A stretch of DNA of 64,000 nt from the NCBI GenBank assembly GCA_023229605.1, contig JALNYY010000005.1, forward strand, positions 1 through 64,000. Direction: 5' to 3'. The notes beneath the pieces are model-generated. The model did no database searches. It saw only the letters and a program-made list of their open reading frames with translations, and was not told the DNA's origin. Position 1 is the stretch's first letter. Each line of letters opens with the position of its first letter. The DNA comes from Methylobacter sp. (GTDB taxonomy: Bacteria > Pseudomonadota > Gammaproteobacteria > Methylococcales > Methylomonadaceae). A program made the position numbers and the translations under genes. This document shows positions 32,781 to 42,507 of the stretch, in pieces.

Positions 32781-33305
32781 TTATCGTTTTATGGGTTCAA
32801 GAATGGCATCTATATTCAGTTGGTCGCAGAAATCCAGAAACTCTTCACGTAGCGACAGCAGGTGAATTTGCGGAGGAATCAAAATTACAAATTTGGTGGA
32901 GAAAACGGAGGTTTGGATATACGGCGCCTGATAGCAGCTGCCGGTTATTTCCTCGATGTCTATTTTCCGGTCGCACAGGAAGGAGACAATCGATTCTGTG
33001 ACATTATCGCGATCAAGGGATATTGTTTCCAATGAATATGGAACGCATTCTTTGACCTTGTCTTTTTGATCAGGCCGTAAGGTGTGGATTTTGATGTCCA
33101 GCCGTCGCTGGATAGTGTCCAGAGTATTTTCAAATTTGGCAATTTGATTCCAATTGCCGGAAATAAGCAGGTATGCAGCGGAGGATTGAGCGAGACGGGA
33201 TAATCTTATTTCCATGATATTACATTTACAGTCGCGCACTGCAGGTAATATTTCCCCAATAAAATTAATCTGATAGTTGCCTAAGGCGGTGATAGCTAGT
33301 TGCAT
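32781..33305 (-). CDS. GcvR-like protein with two ACT domains
   Basis: From Met at 33305 the 174-residue chain reads MQLAITALGNYQINFIGEIL, the usual opening of glycine-cleavage repressor-like ACT proteins. The second ACT begins near residue 90 (PYSLETISLDRDNVTESIV). GcvR binds GcvA and blocks activation of the gcv operon. The frame extends to 33365 (MFIKFQRF), but that start has no ribosome site and adds a non-family extension. Neighbouring bcp is the classical partner of gcvR in gammaproteobacteria, which supports the call. Confidence 0.8.
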   Translation of the reverse strand: MQLAITALGNYQINFIGEILPAVRDCKCNIMEIRLSRLAQSSAAYLLISGNWNQIAKFENTLDTIQRRLDIKIHTLRPDQKDKVKECVPYSLETISLDRDNVTESIVSFLCDRKIDIEEITGSCYQAPYIQTSVFSTKFVILIPPQIHLLSLREEFLDFCDQLNIDAILEPIKR

Positions 33306-33471
33306 TTTGTTTCTTGGAAGTTTTTTTGGGAGTTTAGCATCAAATCGCTGAAACTTGATGAACATTAAGTTTATTTGGTATTAAAATGATTAAAATTGTT
33401 TTTCTGCCGATAAGTACCAAACGCTACATTTAAACTTTGTGGCTACTCGCAACTCATTACCGAGCCTGAAT

Positions 33472-36381
33472 ATGACTGATTCAATAGATAAAAAATCAAA
33501 AGAAAAACGCGATAATCTGGCTGTTGATCTGGATGCCATGCTGGACGAGGCGGAATCTTCGCTTGTTCCGGCGAATGAGTTGCGGGACGACGAAGATGCT
33601 ATTGACAGGTTGCTGATGGATGCCGGTTTTGATACAGATGATGCAACAATGCAGACAGAGACGAAGAAGCATGTACATGACGTGAAAGATGCCGAACTGG
33701 ATGAGCTTTTAGGTTTTGACAGTTTTGGAGACGATCTTAACGAGCCGAAAAAAACTCAGACTGCTGTGGGGTTGGAGCCGGCTGTTAGCGATTCACATTT
33801 TGTTCCGTCAAATGAGCCTGATGACGAAGATGCCATTGACAGGCTGTTGATGAATGCCGGCTTTGATGCGGATAATGCGTCGGTGCAATCCGACGTGGAG
33901 GATGCGGGCGCCGATGAAGGCCCGGATGATTTTCCGGATTTTAGCGATTTCAATGAGCCGGACATGGATCGACAGGAGTCGCCACCTACGGCTGCAGTTG
34001 AAGGAGTTGATGATGAACCACAGGCTGCGGCGACTTCATCCGCTGCCGCGGTCGACGAACTGGATGAATTTTTACGCTTAAGCTTTGGTGATGATTTTGA
34101 TGAATCGGATCTGATTCAGGATGACGCTGTTGCAGAATCGGCTCCGGCAGACTTAATCGCACCCGCTGAAGAATCAGGCGTGGAAGAGGATGTGGGGGCG
34201 CTTGACGAGCTGGATGATTTTTCAGATTTTAGTGACTTCAATGAACCTGAAATAGTTCCGGCACATGTAGTTGAACAGGCTACAGAGGGGCCAATATCTG
34301 ATGTTGATGAGCCTGCACCGGCTGTGGCGGATTTAACAGCCTCCGCAGCAGTTGAAGATTCATCTGCGGAAGAAGAAGCGGGTGAGGATGAAGAATTGGA
34401 TCATTTTTCAGATTTTAGTGATTTCAACGAGCCTGAAACAGCTCAGGCAGGAGAAGCCGATAAATCTGAACAGGCCGCAGAGAATTTATTTGCTGATGTT
34501 GATGAGCCTGCACCGGCTGTAGCGGATTCGACCGTGCCTGCAGAAATCGACGATGAACCGGATGCGGAAGAGGATGCCGGCGCAGGGCTGGCGGACGAGA
34601 TCGATGATTTCTCGGTCCTTAGCGACGCTTTTGATGAATCGGATCTTATTCAGGATGATGAAGTTGCCGCATCGGCTGTAGCGGAAATCGCCGATGAATC
34701 TGGCGCGAAAGAGGATGCCGGCGAGGGGCTGGCGGACGAGATTGATGACTTTTCCGGCTTTAGCGATGATTTTGAGGTATCGGAACTGGTTCTGGATGAT
34801 GCTGTTGCCGGGGCGGCGGATTTAATGCCTCCCAATGAAGAACAGCAGACAGTAGTCGAAGAATCATTCAATGACTTGCAGGATGATGAAAATAACATTG
34901 ACAGTTTGCTGATGGATGCCGGTTTTGAGGCGGAAGACGCGACAGATCAAACGGTCGGCAAGAAAGATGCGTTTGGCGATGATGCGGATTTGAGTGAAAT
35001 TGATGATTTTTTTCATATGGATGAAGTTAGCGATGATGCTTCCTGGCAGGCAGAGGGCGTTCAGATAGGCGAGACTGAAGAGTCATCAGCTCAGGGAGAT
35101 GATTTTCTGTTGCCTGATTTTGACATTACGGCTGATATGGAATTTTCTGATACGGGCATCAATGCAGGAAATAAAGACGATGATGTCTTTGGCGATACTG
35201 GTTTTCTGGGCCAGGATGAAGCCGTGCAGGGTTTTGATACTGGAACTTCGGAGCCGAAATCGGGGGATGCCGAACCCCAGTCGAAACAAGCTGCCGATCC
35301 CGCTATAGAAGAAGTAAAGTTGAATCCATTTGGATTCGAACAGGAAGATATTAAAAAACAGCTGGAAGATGCTGAAAATAAGGTTAAAAAAGCAAAGCTT
35401 TTCAGTTACGTGGCGTTGGGATTTGGCGCAGTTGCATTAAGCGCGGCCGCCGTATTAGGCGTGATGATGTATGGTGCAAAAACTGAAGTTGCAAAGTTAA
35501 ATGCAGAGGTATCAACCCTTGAGGCAAGCCTGGCAAAGAACGCTGCAAACAATCCTAATGAAGAAATTAACGCTATGCGGAATTCTGTCGTGCAGTTGAA
35601 TCAGCAGGTCAATGGTTTGATAACGGAGCTGAAAGGGAATCCACAGTTTCCTGTCGATTTGTTAAACAACAAGGTGCCAGATATTGTGGCGAAACAGGAT
35701 ATGGTCAGTAAAGCGCTGGACATGTTGCAGGTCAAAATGGGCGGGCCTGCAGGAAAGACAGCTTCGGAGCCAGCTGTTGCCGAACCTCCCAAGGCCGAAC
35801 CCGTGCATGAGCATGAGCCAGCACCTGCGCCTGCTGCATCGACACCGGTTAAAGAAGTAAAGACGCAAGAGACTGCACCCGTTAAAGCAGCAGTAGAGCA
35901 TGCGCCGGCCAAGGAGACGCTTGCTCCGGCCAAGGATGGCGCGGCTGCACATAAAACTGCACAGGCCAAAGAGAAAGTCGCGCATGAACCAGTTCCAGCT
36001 CCCGTTCCTGCCAAGGTGGAAGCTGTGCCTGAAACTGCGCCAGCCAAAGTGAAAACTCAGCCCGAAGCGATAAAAGCCAAACCAGTAACTGCCGAAAAAG
36101 TTGTTTCAAAGCAGGAGCCTGTAAAAGAAAGAAAACCAGAAACTCCCGGAAAATGGGGTGTGAATCTGGTTGCATTCAAACAGGAATGGTTTGCCAAAAG
36201 CAAGGCGGCTGAATTTGCCCGGCAAGGTATTTTTGCCGAAGTCATTCCCGTCCATGAAAAGAATACAACAATGTATAGGCTGCGAGTCGGCGGCTTTAAA
36301 AGCAAGCAAGAAGCGCGTGCAAATACCGACAGAATAAAGAAAACGCTAAATTTGGATTCGGTTTGGGTGAGTGATAACTAG
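33472..36381 (+). CDS. Very acidic repeat protein with one membrane span and C-terminal SPOR domain
   Basis: The chain has 969 residues from ATG 33472; a GTG at 33439 is an alternative start. Residues 1 to about 630 are extremely acidic and built from degenerate repeats: DAIDRLLMDAGFD (three times, near 33595, 33832 and 34897) and a DDFSDFSDFNEPE-type unit (at least six times). One membrane span follows at about 643-664 (YVALGFGAVALSAAAVLGVMM), then a short coiled coil, a long Ala/Pro/Lys/Glu periplasmic tether, and a SPOR domain (WGVNLVAFKQEWFAKSKAAE and YRLRVGGFKSKQEARA). SPOR domains bind denuded septal peptidoglycan, so a division or envelope role is likely. The huge cytoplasmic acidic repeat part is unusual for SPOR proteins. 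Confidence 0.8.
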   Translation: MTDSIDKKSKEKRDNLAVDLDAMLDEAESSLVPANELRDDEDAIDRLLMDAGFDTDDATMQTETKKHVHDVKDAELDELLGFDSFGDDLNEPKKTQTAVGLEPAVSDSHFVPSNEPDDEDAIDRLLMNAGFDADNASVQSDVEDAGADEGPDDFPDFSDFNEPDMDRQESPPTAAVEGVDDEPQAAATSSAAAVDELDEFLRLSFGDDFDESDLIQDDAVAESAPADLIAPAEESGVEEDVGALDELDDFSDFSDFNEPEIVPAHVVEQATEGPISDVDEPAPAVADLTASAAVEDSSAEEEAGEDEELDHFSDFSDFNEPETAQAGEADKSEQAAENLFADVDEPAPAVADSTVPAEIDDEPDAEEDAGAGLADEIDDFSVLSDAFDESDLIQDDEVAASAVAEIADESGAKEDAGEGLADEIDDFSGFSDDFEVSELVLDDAVAGAADLMPPNEEQQTVVEESFNDLQDDENNIDSLLMDAGFEAEDATDQTVGKKDAFGDDADLSEIDDFFHMDEVSDDASWQAEGVQIGETEESSAQGDDFLLPDFDITADMEFSDTGINAGNKDDDVFGDTGFLGQDEAVQGFDTGTSEPKSGDAEPQSKQAADPAIEEVKLNPFGFEQEDIKKQLEDAENKVKKAKLFSYVALGFGAVALSAAAVLGVMMYGAKTEVAKLNAEVSTLEASLAKNAANNPNEEINAMRNSVVQLNQQVNGLITELKGNPQFPVDLLNNKVPDIVAKQDMVSKALDMLQVKMGGPAGKTASEPAVAEPPKAEPVHEHEPAPAPAASTPVKEVKTQETAPVKAAVEHAPAKETLAPAKDGAAAHKTAQAKEKVAHEPVPAPVPAKVEAVPETAPAKVKTQPEAIKAKPVTAEKVVSKQEPVKERKPETPGKWGVNLVAFKQEWFAKSKAAEFARQGIFAEVIPVHEKNTTMYRLRVGGFKSKQEARANTDRIKKTLNLDSVWVSDN

Positions 36382-36395
36382 AGCTAATGTAGGCT

Positions 36396-37298
36396 GTGAG
36401 AGAGAAAAAACTGGTTGTAGCGGTATCGTCCAGGGCGTTATTTAATCTGGATGAATCGCATGCGATATTTGAAACGCAAGGCAGGGAGGCCTTTTGCCGC
36501 TATCAAATAGAACATGAAGATGAAGTTTTGGGGCCGGGTTACGGTTTTTCCCTGGTCAAAAAATTTTTGAGCTTAAATGACAGCTGTCCCGAGGATCCTT
36601 TGGTCGAAATTATCCTGTTATCGCAAAATAGCGCCGATACGGGATTAAGGATCTTCAATTCCATTGCACATTATCAGTTGAATATTATCCGTGCGGCATT
36701 TACCAGCGGCGCATCGCCGTATGGTTACATTCCTGCATTCGGTGCGCATTTGTTTTTATCGGCCAATGCCGATGATGTCGCCAAGGCGTTGGGTGCCGGT
36801 TTTGCGGCGGCTACCATTCTTTGCGGCCCAACCATGACGGATCATTCCGGTCAGTTGCGCATCGCTTTTGATGGCGACTCAGTATTGTTTTCGGATGAGT
36901 CGGAACGGATTTATCAACAGCGCGGCCTGGATGTATTTACCGAAAATGAACGCAACGAAGCCAAGAAACCCTTGCCGGGAGGGCCTTTCAAGGATTTTTT
37001 GAGTGCGCTGCATCATATTCAAACGCAGTTTGAATCTCAATCGTCGCCGATAAGAACCGCGTTGGTGACCGCTCGCGCAGCTCCGGCTCATGAGCGGGTC
37101 GTCAGGACATTAAGAGCCTGGGGGATTCGTATCGATGAGGCGCTTTTTTTGGGAGGCATAGACAAAGGCGCTTTTTTGAAAGCGTTCGGTGCGGATATTT
37201 TCTTTGATGACCAAAAAGGTCATTGCGAGTCTGCCTCCCGGCATGTCGCCGCCGCGCATGTGCCGCACGGCATAACCAACAGGAAGATTAATCTATAA
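36396..37298 (+). CDS. Cytosolic 5'-nucleotidase (PF06189 family)
   Basis: This 300-residue protein hydrolyses nucleoside monophosphates. It is HAD-like, but the family has its own signature: VVAVSSRALFNLDESHAIFE at the start and LRIFNSIAHYQLNIIRAAFTSG in the middle. The HAD Asp region RIAFDGDSVLFSDESERI and the closing FGADIFFDDQKGHCE are also present. The start is GTG 36396, 15 bp after the SPOR gene stop, so the two may be co-transcribed. Its 3' end overlaps the convergent epmB by 6 bp. Confidence 0.88.
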   Translation: MREKKLVVAVSSRALFNLDESHAIFETQGREAFCRYQIEHEDEVLGPGYGFSLVKKFLSLNDSCPEDPLVEIILLSQNSADTGLRIFNSIAHYQLNIIRAAFTSGASPYGYIPAFGAHLFLSANADDVAKALGAGFAAATILCGPTMTDHSGQLRIAFDGDSVLFSDESERIYQQRGLDVFTENERNEAKKPLPGGPFKDFLSALHHIQTQFESQSSPIRTALVTARAAPAHERVVRTLRAWGIRIDEALFLGGIDKGAFLKAFGADIFFDDQKGHCESASRHVAAAHVPHGITNRKINL

Positions 37299-38303
37299 AA
37301 CAGTCTGCTTGGACACGGCTCCCGCCTGTTCCTTGACTAACTTTGGAACAAGATAGCCGGGTAGGGTGGCTTGAACCTGCCGGACAAGCGCTAAGGCTTC
37401 CGCTTCAGAAACTTCAAAATGCCCCGTTCCCGTCGCCTTATCCAATAAATGCAGGTAGTAAGGGATGACACCGTGGCTGAACAGTTGTTCGCTTAGTTCG
37501 CATAAGGCTTCCGCATTGTCATTTACGCCTTTTAGCAGCACCGATTGATTAAATAATGTTATGCCGTTTTTGGTTAGAGTCTTACAGGCTGTAATGACGC
37601 GTTCGTTGATTTCATTGGCATGGTTGCAATGAACTACGATTACGACTTGCTTGGGGCTTTGGCGCAGCGTGCCGATCAATTCTTCGGTTATGCGGGCAGG
37701 CAGGACGATAGGCAGGCGGCTGTGTATCCTGATGCGTTTTAAATGTTTAATGTCGTCCAATTGCTGAATGAGCCGGTTTAATCTTGAGTCGTTTAGCAAC
37801 AAGGGGTCGCCGCCGCTTAAAATAACTTCCGAGATAGTTGCATCGTCTCGTATGGTTTGGACGGCGGCATTTTCTTTTTGTTTGCTAAGTTGCAAATCAG
37901 CGTACGGAAAATTGCGGCGGAAACAATACCGGCAGTTGATGGCGCAGCTGCCGGTGTTGATAAACAAAACCCGTCCATGATATTTGTGCAAAACGCTGGA
38001 TTGGGTGGCTGCCGCAAGATCGCCGACAGGATCGCTGCCAAAGCCCGGATAGGCGAACAGCTCTTCCTTAACAGGCAATACCTGGCGTAATAAAGGGTCA
38101 TGCGGATTGCCTTTTTCCATGCAGGCCGCAAAACTTAAAGGGACGCGTAAAGCAAAGTTTTCTGCCGCAGCGACTGAAACCGGCAAGTCATCCGGCGATA
38201 AGTTCAGGTAACGGTAGAGGTCTTCAATGTTATTAAAAGCTTCGGCAAGTTGCTGTTGCCAGTTTTTAGTAAAGTGCTGGATTTCGGACTGCGGTTCGGA
38301 CAT
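37293..38303 (-). CDS. epmB: EF-P (R)-beta-lysylation protein, lysine 2,3-aminomutase type
   Basis: This radical-SAM/PLP enzyme converts (S)-alpha-lysine to (R)-beta-lysine for attachment to elongation factor P. The [4Fe-4S] motif is CAINCRYCFRRNFPY (CxxxCxxC), followed by VILSGGDPLLLND. The length of 336 residues fits the short YjeK family, not the longer catabolic aminomutases. It is divergent from efp-epmA, its functional partners. Confidence 0.95.
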   Translation of the reverse strand: MSEPQSEIQHFTKNWQQQLAEAFNNIEDLYRYLNLSPDDLPVSVAAAENFALRVPLSFAACMEKGNPHDPLLRQVLPVKEELFAYPGFGSDPVGDLAAATQSSVLHKYHGRVLFINTGSCAINCRYCFRRNFPYADLQLSKQKENAAVQTIRDDATISEVILSGGDPLLLNDSRLNRLIQQLDDIKHLKRIRIHSRLPIVLPARITEELIGTLRQSPKQVVIVVHCNHANEINERVITACKTLTKNGITLFNQSVLLKGVNDNAEALCELSEQLFSHGVIPYYLHLLDKATGTGHFEVSEAEALALVRQVQATLPGYLVPKLVKEQAGAVSKQTVL

Positions 38304-38385
38304 CAGAGATTATTAAATTTTCTATCGGTTGTTGGCTCTATTATAATGCTTAAGTTTTACATTGTTTGTCATCTTTGAGGATAAA

Positions 38386-38955
38386 ATGGCCATTTATAGC
38401 ACCAACGAGTTTAAAGCCGGGTTAAAAGTTATGCTGGATAACGATCCCTGTGCAATTATTGAAAATGAATTTGTAAAACCGGGTAAAGGCCAGGCTTTTA
38501 ACCGGGTGAAAATCAGGAATTTGAAAACCGGCAGGGTGATTGAAAGAACCTTTAAATCGGGCGAGTCGCTTGAAGGCGCAGATGTGGTCGATGTCGAGAT
38601 GCAATACCTCTATAACGACGGCCAATTCAGGCATTTTATGGTACCGGATACTTTTGAACAGTATCAGTGCGATGAAAAAATCGTCGGCGATGCCGGCAAA
38701 TGGCTCAAAGACCAGGACTCTTGCACCGTAACACTGTGGAATGATGCACCTCTTGCTATTTCTCCTGCTAATTTTGTTGAGCTGACTATTGTAGAAACCG
38801 ATCCGGGCGTGCGCGGCGATACCTCGGGCGGCGGCGGCAAACCGGCCACCCTGGATACAGGCGCAGTGGTCAGGGTTCCTTTGTTTGTGCAGCAGGGTGA
38901 GGTAATTAAGGTCGATACCCGTACCGGCGAATACGTTTCCCGCGTAAAAGAGTAG
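38386..38955 (+). CDS. efp: Elongation factor P
   Basis: EF-P rescues ribosomes stalled at polyproline. The start at 38386 gives the standard MAIYSTNEFKAGLKVMLDND opening and 189 residues; the frame extends 24 bp upstream without family support. The beta-lysylation site is Lys34 in VKPGKGQAF. A -10-like TATAAT lies at 38342-38347. The stop overlaps the epmA GTG start by 1 bp, so the factor and its ligase are coupled. Confidence 0.97.
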   Translation: MAIYSTNEFKAGLKVMLDNDPCAIIENEFVKPGKGQAFNRVKIRNLKTGRVIERTFKSGESLEGADVVDVEMQYLYNDGQFRHFMVPDTFEQYQCDEKIVGDAGKWLKDQDSCTVTLWNDAPLAISPANFVELTIVETDPGVRGDTSGGGGKPATLDTGAVVRVPLFVQQGEVIKVDTRTGEYVSRVKE

Positions 38956-39932
38956 TGTTGCACGACTGGCGACCGACATGCTCTATAGAGCTGATGCGTT
39001 TAAGAGCGCGGATGCTTGCCGATATACGTCAGTTTTTTGCTGAAAGATCGGTGCTGGAAGTGGAGACGCCGCTGCTCAGTCACAGCATCGGCACAGATCC
39101 GCAGTTGGAGTTTTTTACCACCGAGTATTGTTTGCCGCCGCGTCGGCAAACACTGTTTTTGCAAACATCGCCTGAGTTTGCAATGAAACGGCTGCTCGCG
39201 GCGGGCAGCGGTTCAATCTACCAGATAGGCAAGGCTTTCAGAAACGGCGAGTCGGGGCGTTTTCATAATCCCGAATTTACTATGCTGGAATGGTATCGGG
39301 TCGGTTTTACCTTGCCTCAGTTAATGGATGAAATCGCCGACCTGATCGGTGGGCTGTTTAGCGATCTGCCGTTACAGGAAACGCAACGGGTCAGTTATCA
39401 GGATGTTTTTGTCTCGCTTACCGGCTTAGATTCTCTGGTGTTTTCATATCGGGACTACTGCGCGTTTGCCGAAGATGCCGGGTTATCCGAGGCGGTGGAT
39501 ATTTGCGGACACGACCATGCGGTATGGCTGGATTTTATCTTCACTCATAAAGTCCAGCCGCATTTAGGTAAAAACGCTTTGTGCATGGTTTACGGTTATC
39601 CCGCTTGTCAATCGTCATTAGCCAGAATCAATGAACGGTGCGCGCAGATCACTGAGCGGGTTGAATTGTTTATCAATGGCGTTGAGCTGGGCAATGGCTA
39701 TCATGAGCTGGCTGATGCAGCGGAACAGAACAGACGCTTTGACAAGGAGTTGGCTGTCAGGCAACAAAGAAAATTGCCTGTTACGGTTAAAGACCAGCAT
39801 CTTATTGCCGCTCTGGAATCGGGATTGCCGGAATGCTCAGGCATGGCCATAGGCCTGGATCGTTTATTGATGCTGTTGTCGGATAGTGAGTCCATTGATG
39901 ATGTGCTTAGTTTCTCTATTCACAGGGCTTAA
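38955..39932 (+). CDS. epmA: EF-P beta-lysine ligase (GenX/PoxA)
   Basis: This truncated lysyl-tRNA synthetase paralogue lacks the tRNA-binding domain and attaches beta-lysine to Lys34 of EF-P. Class II motifs are visible: FFAERSVLEVETPLLSHS, the YQIGKAFRNGESGRFHNPEF motif 2, and GMAIGLDRLLMLL motif 3. It has 325 residues, typical for EpmA. The GTG start shares its G with the efp stop codon. No EpmC hydroxylase gene is in the window. Confidence 0.95.
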   Translation: MLHDWRPTCSIELMRLRARMLADIRQFFAERSVLEVETPLLSHSIGTDPQLEFFTTEYCLPPRRQTLFLQTSPEFAMKRLLAAGSGSIYQIGKAFRNGESGRFHNPEFTMLEWYRVGFTLPQLMDEIADLIGGLFSDLPLQETQRVSYQDVFVSLTGLDSLVFSYRDYCAFAEDAGLSEAVDICGHDHAVWLDFIFTHKVQPHLGKNALCMVYGYPACQSSLARINERCAQITERVELFINGVELGNGYHELADAAEQNRRFDKELAVRQQRKLPVTVKDQHLIAALESGLPECSGMAIGLDRLLMLLSDSESIDDVLSFSIHRA

Positions 39933-39952
39933 GCTTTTTTAAATATTTACTG

Positions 39953-39961
39953 TGATATAAT
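39953..39961 (+). promoter_or_regulatory. Extended -10 promoter element upstream of bamA
   Basis: TGATATAAT is a perfect extended -10 (TGnTATAAT), 51 bp before the bamA ATG and 20 bp after the epmA stop. No good -35 is seen, as is usual for extended -10 promoters. Confidence 0.5.
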
Positions 39962-40012
39962 CCGGCAGTTTTCCAATATTAGACAATAGCCGTTTCATTT
40001 TTAGACTTCTAC

Positions 40013-42406
40013 ATGAAATTAAATACTTTTTCTCGCTTGCTATTGCTGTTTCTACTCGTTTCCCAAGCGGTTAAAGGCGATGAAGAGTTTGTTGTAGAGG
40101 ACATTCAGGTCAAAGGTCTGCAACGTATCTCTGTAGGCACCGTTTATAACTATCTCCCGGTTAATGTCGGGGAAAAGTTTTCATTAGACAATGTCGGTCC
40201 TGCAATCAAGGCGCTATTCAAAACCGGGTTTTTTAAGGATATTTCTCTGGAAAGAGAAGGATCGACGCTGATTGTTAATGTGGTGGAACGGCCCTCTATC
40301 GCTAAAATAATTTTTGACGGCAATAAAGACTTAAGTAAGGATGACTTGACCAAGGCCCTAAAGAAGATTGGGCTGGCTGAAGGTAAGGTGTTTGATCAGC
40401 AGGTGCTGGATAAAGTTGAGCAGGAGTTAAGCCGCCAATATTTCAGTCACGGTAAATACGGCTTAAAGATTAAGACGGAGGTGTCCAATCTTACCCGCAA
40501 CCGGGTTGGTATCCATATCAAGATTTCCGAGGGCAGGGTCGCCAAGATCAAGCAGATCAATATTGTCGGTAATACCGTGTTTGATGACAAAACCCTGTTG
40601 CGCAACCTTGAATTGAACACCTCTAATTTGTTGTCGTTCTACACCAAGGACGACCAATATTCCAAACAAAAGTTGCAGGCGGATTTGGAGACTTTGCGTT
40701 CCTATTACCTGGATCGCGGATATATTAACTTTAATATCGAGTCCACGCAGGTGGCGATTACCCCTGATAAAAAAGACATTTACGTCACCATCAACGTCAA
40801 GGAAGGCGACGTCTATACGCTGGAAAAAGTCAAACTGGCGGGTAATCTGGTGGTTGCGCCTCCGGAGCTTATTAAGCTGGTAAAGACGGGGCCGGGAGAG
40901 ATTTTTTCCAGAAAAAACGCTACGGAAACTTCTAAAGCAATTTCCGAGCGCTTAGGGGATGACGGCTATGCTTTTGCTAACGTTAATATGGTCCCTGAAA
41001 TCAACGAAGCCAAGAAAACAGTCGACATGACTTTTTTTGTCGATCCGGGTAAGCGTGTTTACGTCAGGCATATTAATATGAAAGGCAATAACAAAACCCG
41101 CGATGAAGTATTGCGCCGCGAAATGAGGCAAATGGAGTCCAGTTGGGCTTCGAGTTCAAAAATTGAACGGTCGAAAACGCGTCTCGAACGCTTGGGGTAT
41201 TTCGAAGAGGTGAATGTTGAAACACCGCCGGTTGCAGGTACTGCCGACCAGATTGACGTCAATTATTCGGTAGTGGAAAAGCCCTCCGGCAATTTGTCGG
41301 CGGGCGTAGGATTTTCCCAGGTTCAAGGGATAGTGTTGAATGCCAATATTGCCCAGGACAACGTCTTCGGTTCGGGCAAACGGGTGAATGTCGCCTTTAA
41401 CAACAGTACTTATATGACAAGCTATCAGTTTGGTTTTTTTAATCCTTACTTCACCGTCGACGGCGTAAGTCAGGGTTATAATTTAGGCTATACCAAACGA
41501 AATGCCGGTTCAGTGAATATCGCCAATTATTCAACCAATGTGATGAACGCGGGGATCAATTTCGGCATCCCGTTGAATGAATTCGACAGCTTACGTTTTG
41601 ATATTGATGCAAAACATACTACTTTGAGCGCCACTACTTATTCATCCAATCAAATTTGCGATTTTATTTATGGCAATAATGGTACAGATCTTTGCGCCAA
41701 TAATTCAAACGGTAATGCTACTCCTGGAACAGTTGCCAATACTCGGCCAAAAGTTAAAGCTATGGGCGATTCGTTTTTGACATTGTCGCCATCAATAGGG
41801 TGGACTCACGATACGCTTAATCGGGCTATTTTCCCCAGTAAGGGCGGGCAGCAGCGTTTTTCCGCGTTGGCGACAGTCCCCGGCAGCGACCTGGAATATT
41901 ATAAAGTCACTTATAAACATCAACTTTATCTTCCAGTGGCTAAAGACTTTACTTTCAGGCTACAGGCTGAAGCGGCTTACGGGAGTGGTTATGGAAAGAC
42001 AGGTACCTTGCCTTTCTTTGAGAATTTTTTCGGCGGCGGTACGGGGTCTATACGCGGCTTTAAGAATAATACCGTGGGCCCGAGAGACTCCAATGGTTAT
42101 CCGTTTGGCGGCTCCAGTAAAATTATCGGCAATGCCGAATTATTTTTTCCAGTGCCTTTCATGCCGGAGACAAAATCAATCAGGTTAGGCACCTTTATGG
42201 ATGCCGGAGCAATTAATAACGGCTTTAAAGCGAACAATTTGAAGTATTCTGTCGGGGTTTCAGGTGAGTGGTTGTCGCCGTTCGGCGCCTTGTCAGTCAG
42301 TGCGGCATTACCGTTAAATGCTACTTCTACTGCAGTTGCAGCTGACGGCACTATTACAGGGGATCAAAAACAGATGTTTCAATTCAACTTCGGTCAAAAT
42401 TTCTAG
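40013..42406 (+). CDS. bamA: Outer-membrane protein assembly factor BamA
   Basis: This is the central subunit of the BAM complex that folds beta-barrel proteins into the outer membrane. The signal peptide spans about 1-22 (LLLLFLLVSQAVKG). Five POTRA domains follow to about residue 420 (VEDIQVKGLQRISVGTVYNY opens the first). The 16-strand barrel has the conserved loop-6 motif as GSIRGF and ends with Phe (FNFGQNF), the BAM recognition signature. It has 797 residues. Heads the envelope cluster bamA-skp-fabZ-lpxA-rnhB. Confidence 0.97.
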   Translation: MKLNTFSRLLLLFLLVSQAVKGDEEFVVEDIQVKGLQRISVGTVYNYLPVNVGEKFSLDNVGPAIKALFKTGFFKDISLEREGSTLIVNVVERPSIAKIIFDGNKDLSKDDLTKALKKIGLAEGKVFDQQVLDKVEQELSRQYFSHGKYGLKIKTEVSNLTRNRVGIHIKISEGRVAKIKQINIVGNTVFDDKTLLRNLELNTSNLLSFYTKDDQYSKQKLQADLETLRSYYLDRGYINFNIESTQVAITPDKKDIYVTINVKEGDVYTLEKVKLAGNLVVAPPELIKLVKTGPGEIFSRKNATETSKAISERLGDDGYAFANVNMVPEINEAKKTVDMTFFVDPGKRVYVRHINMKGNNKTRDEVLRREMRQMESSWASSSKIERSKTRLERLGYFEEVNVETPPVAGTADQIDVNYSVVEKPSGNLSAGVGFSQVQGIVLNANIAQDNVFGSGKRVNVAFNNSTYMTSYQFGFFNPYFTVDGVSQGYNLGYTKRNAGSVNIANYSTNVMNAGINFGIPLNEFDSLRFDIDAKHTTLSATTYSSNQICDFIYGNNGTDLCANNSNGNATPGTVANTRPKVKAMGDSFLTLSPSIGWTHDTLNRAIFPSKGGQQRFSALATVPGSDLEYYKVTYKHQLYLPVAKDFTFRLQAEAAYGSGYGKTGTLPFFENFFGGGTGSIRGFKNNTVGPRDSNGYPFGGSSKIIGNAELFFPVPFMPETKSIRLGTFMDAGAINNGFKANNLKYSVGVSGEWLSPFGALSVSAALPLNATSTAVAADGTITGDQKQMFQFNFGQNF

Positions 42407-42507
42407 TAGAAGTTGTTTTTGTTTAACAGGCTTATCCCCTATAATTTAACAAAATTGCCGTATTTTTAATCATAATTTATTTTAATTACACAGAGATCTG
42501 TTTAACA

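Noticed and set aside
33595..34930. Recurrent DNA segments considered as a direct-repeat array
   Set aside because: They are in frame and encode degenerate peptide repeats of one protein, with codon-level variation, so they are coding repeats.
34650..36309. Several antisense open frames (Ser/Ala/Leu-rich) opposite the acidic repeat protein
   Set aside because: They are by-products of the biased Asp/Glu and Ala/Pro codons on the coding strand.
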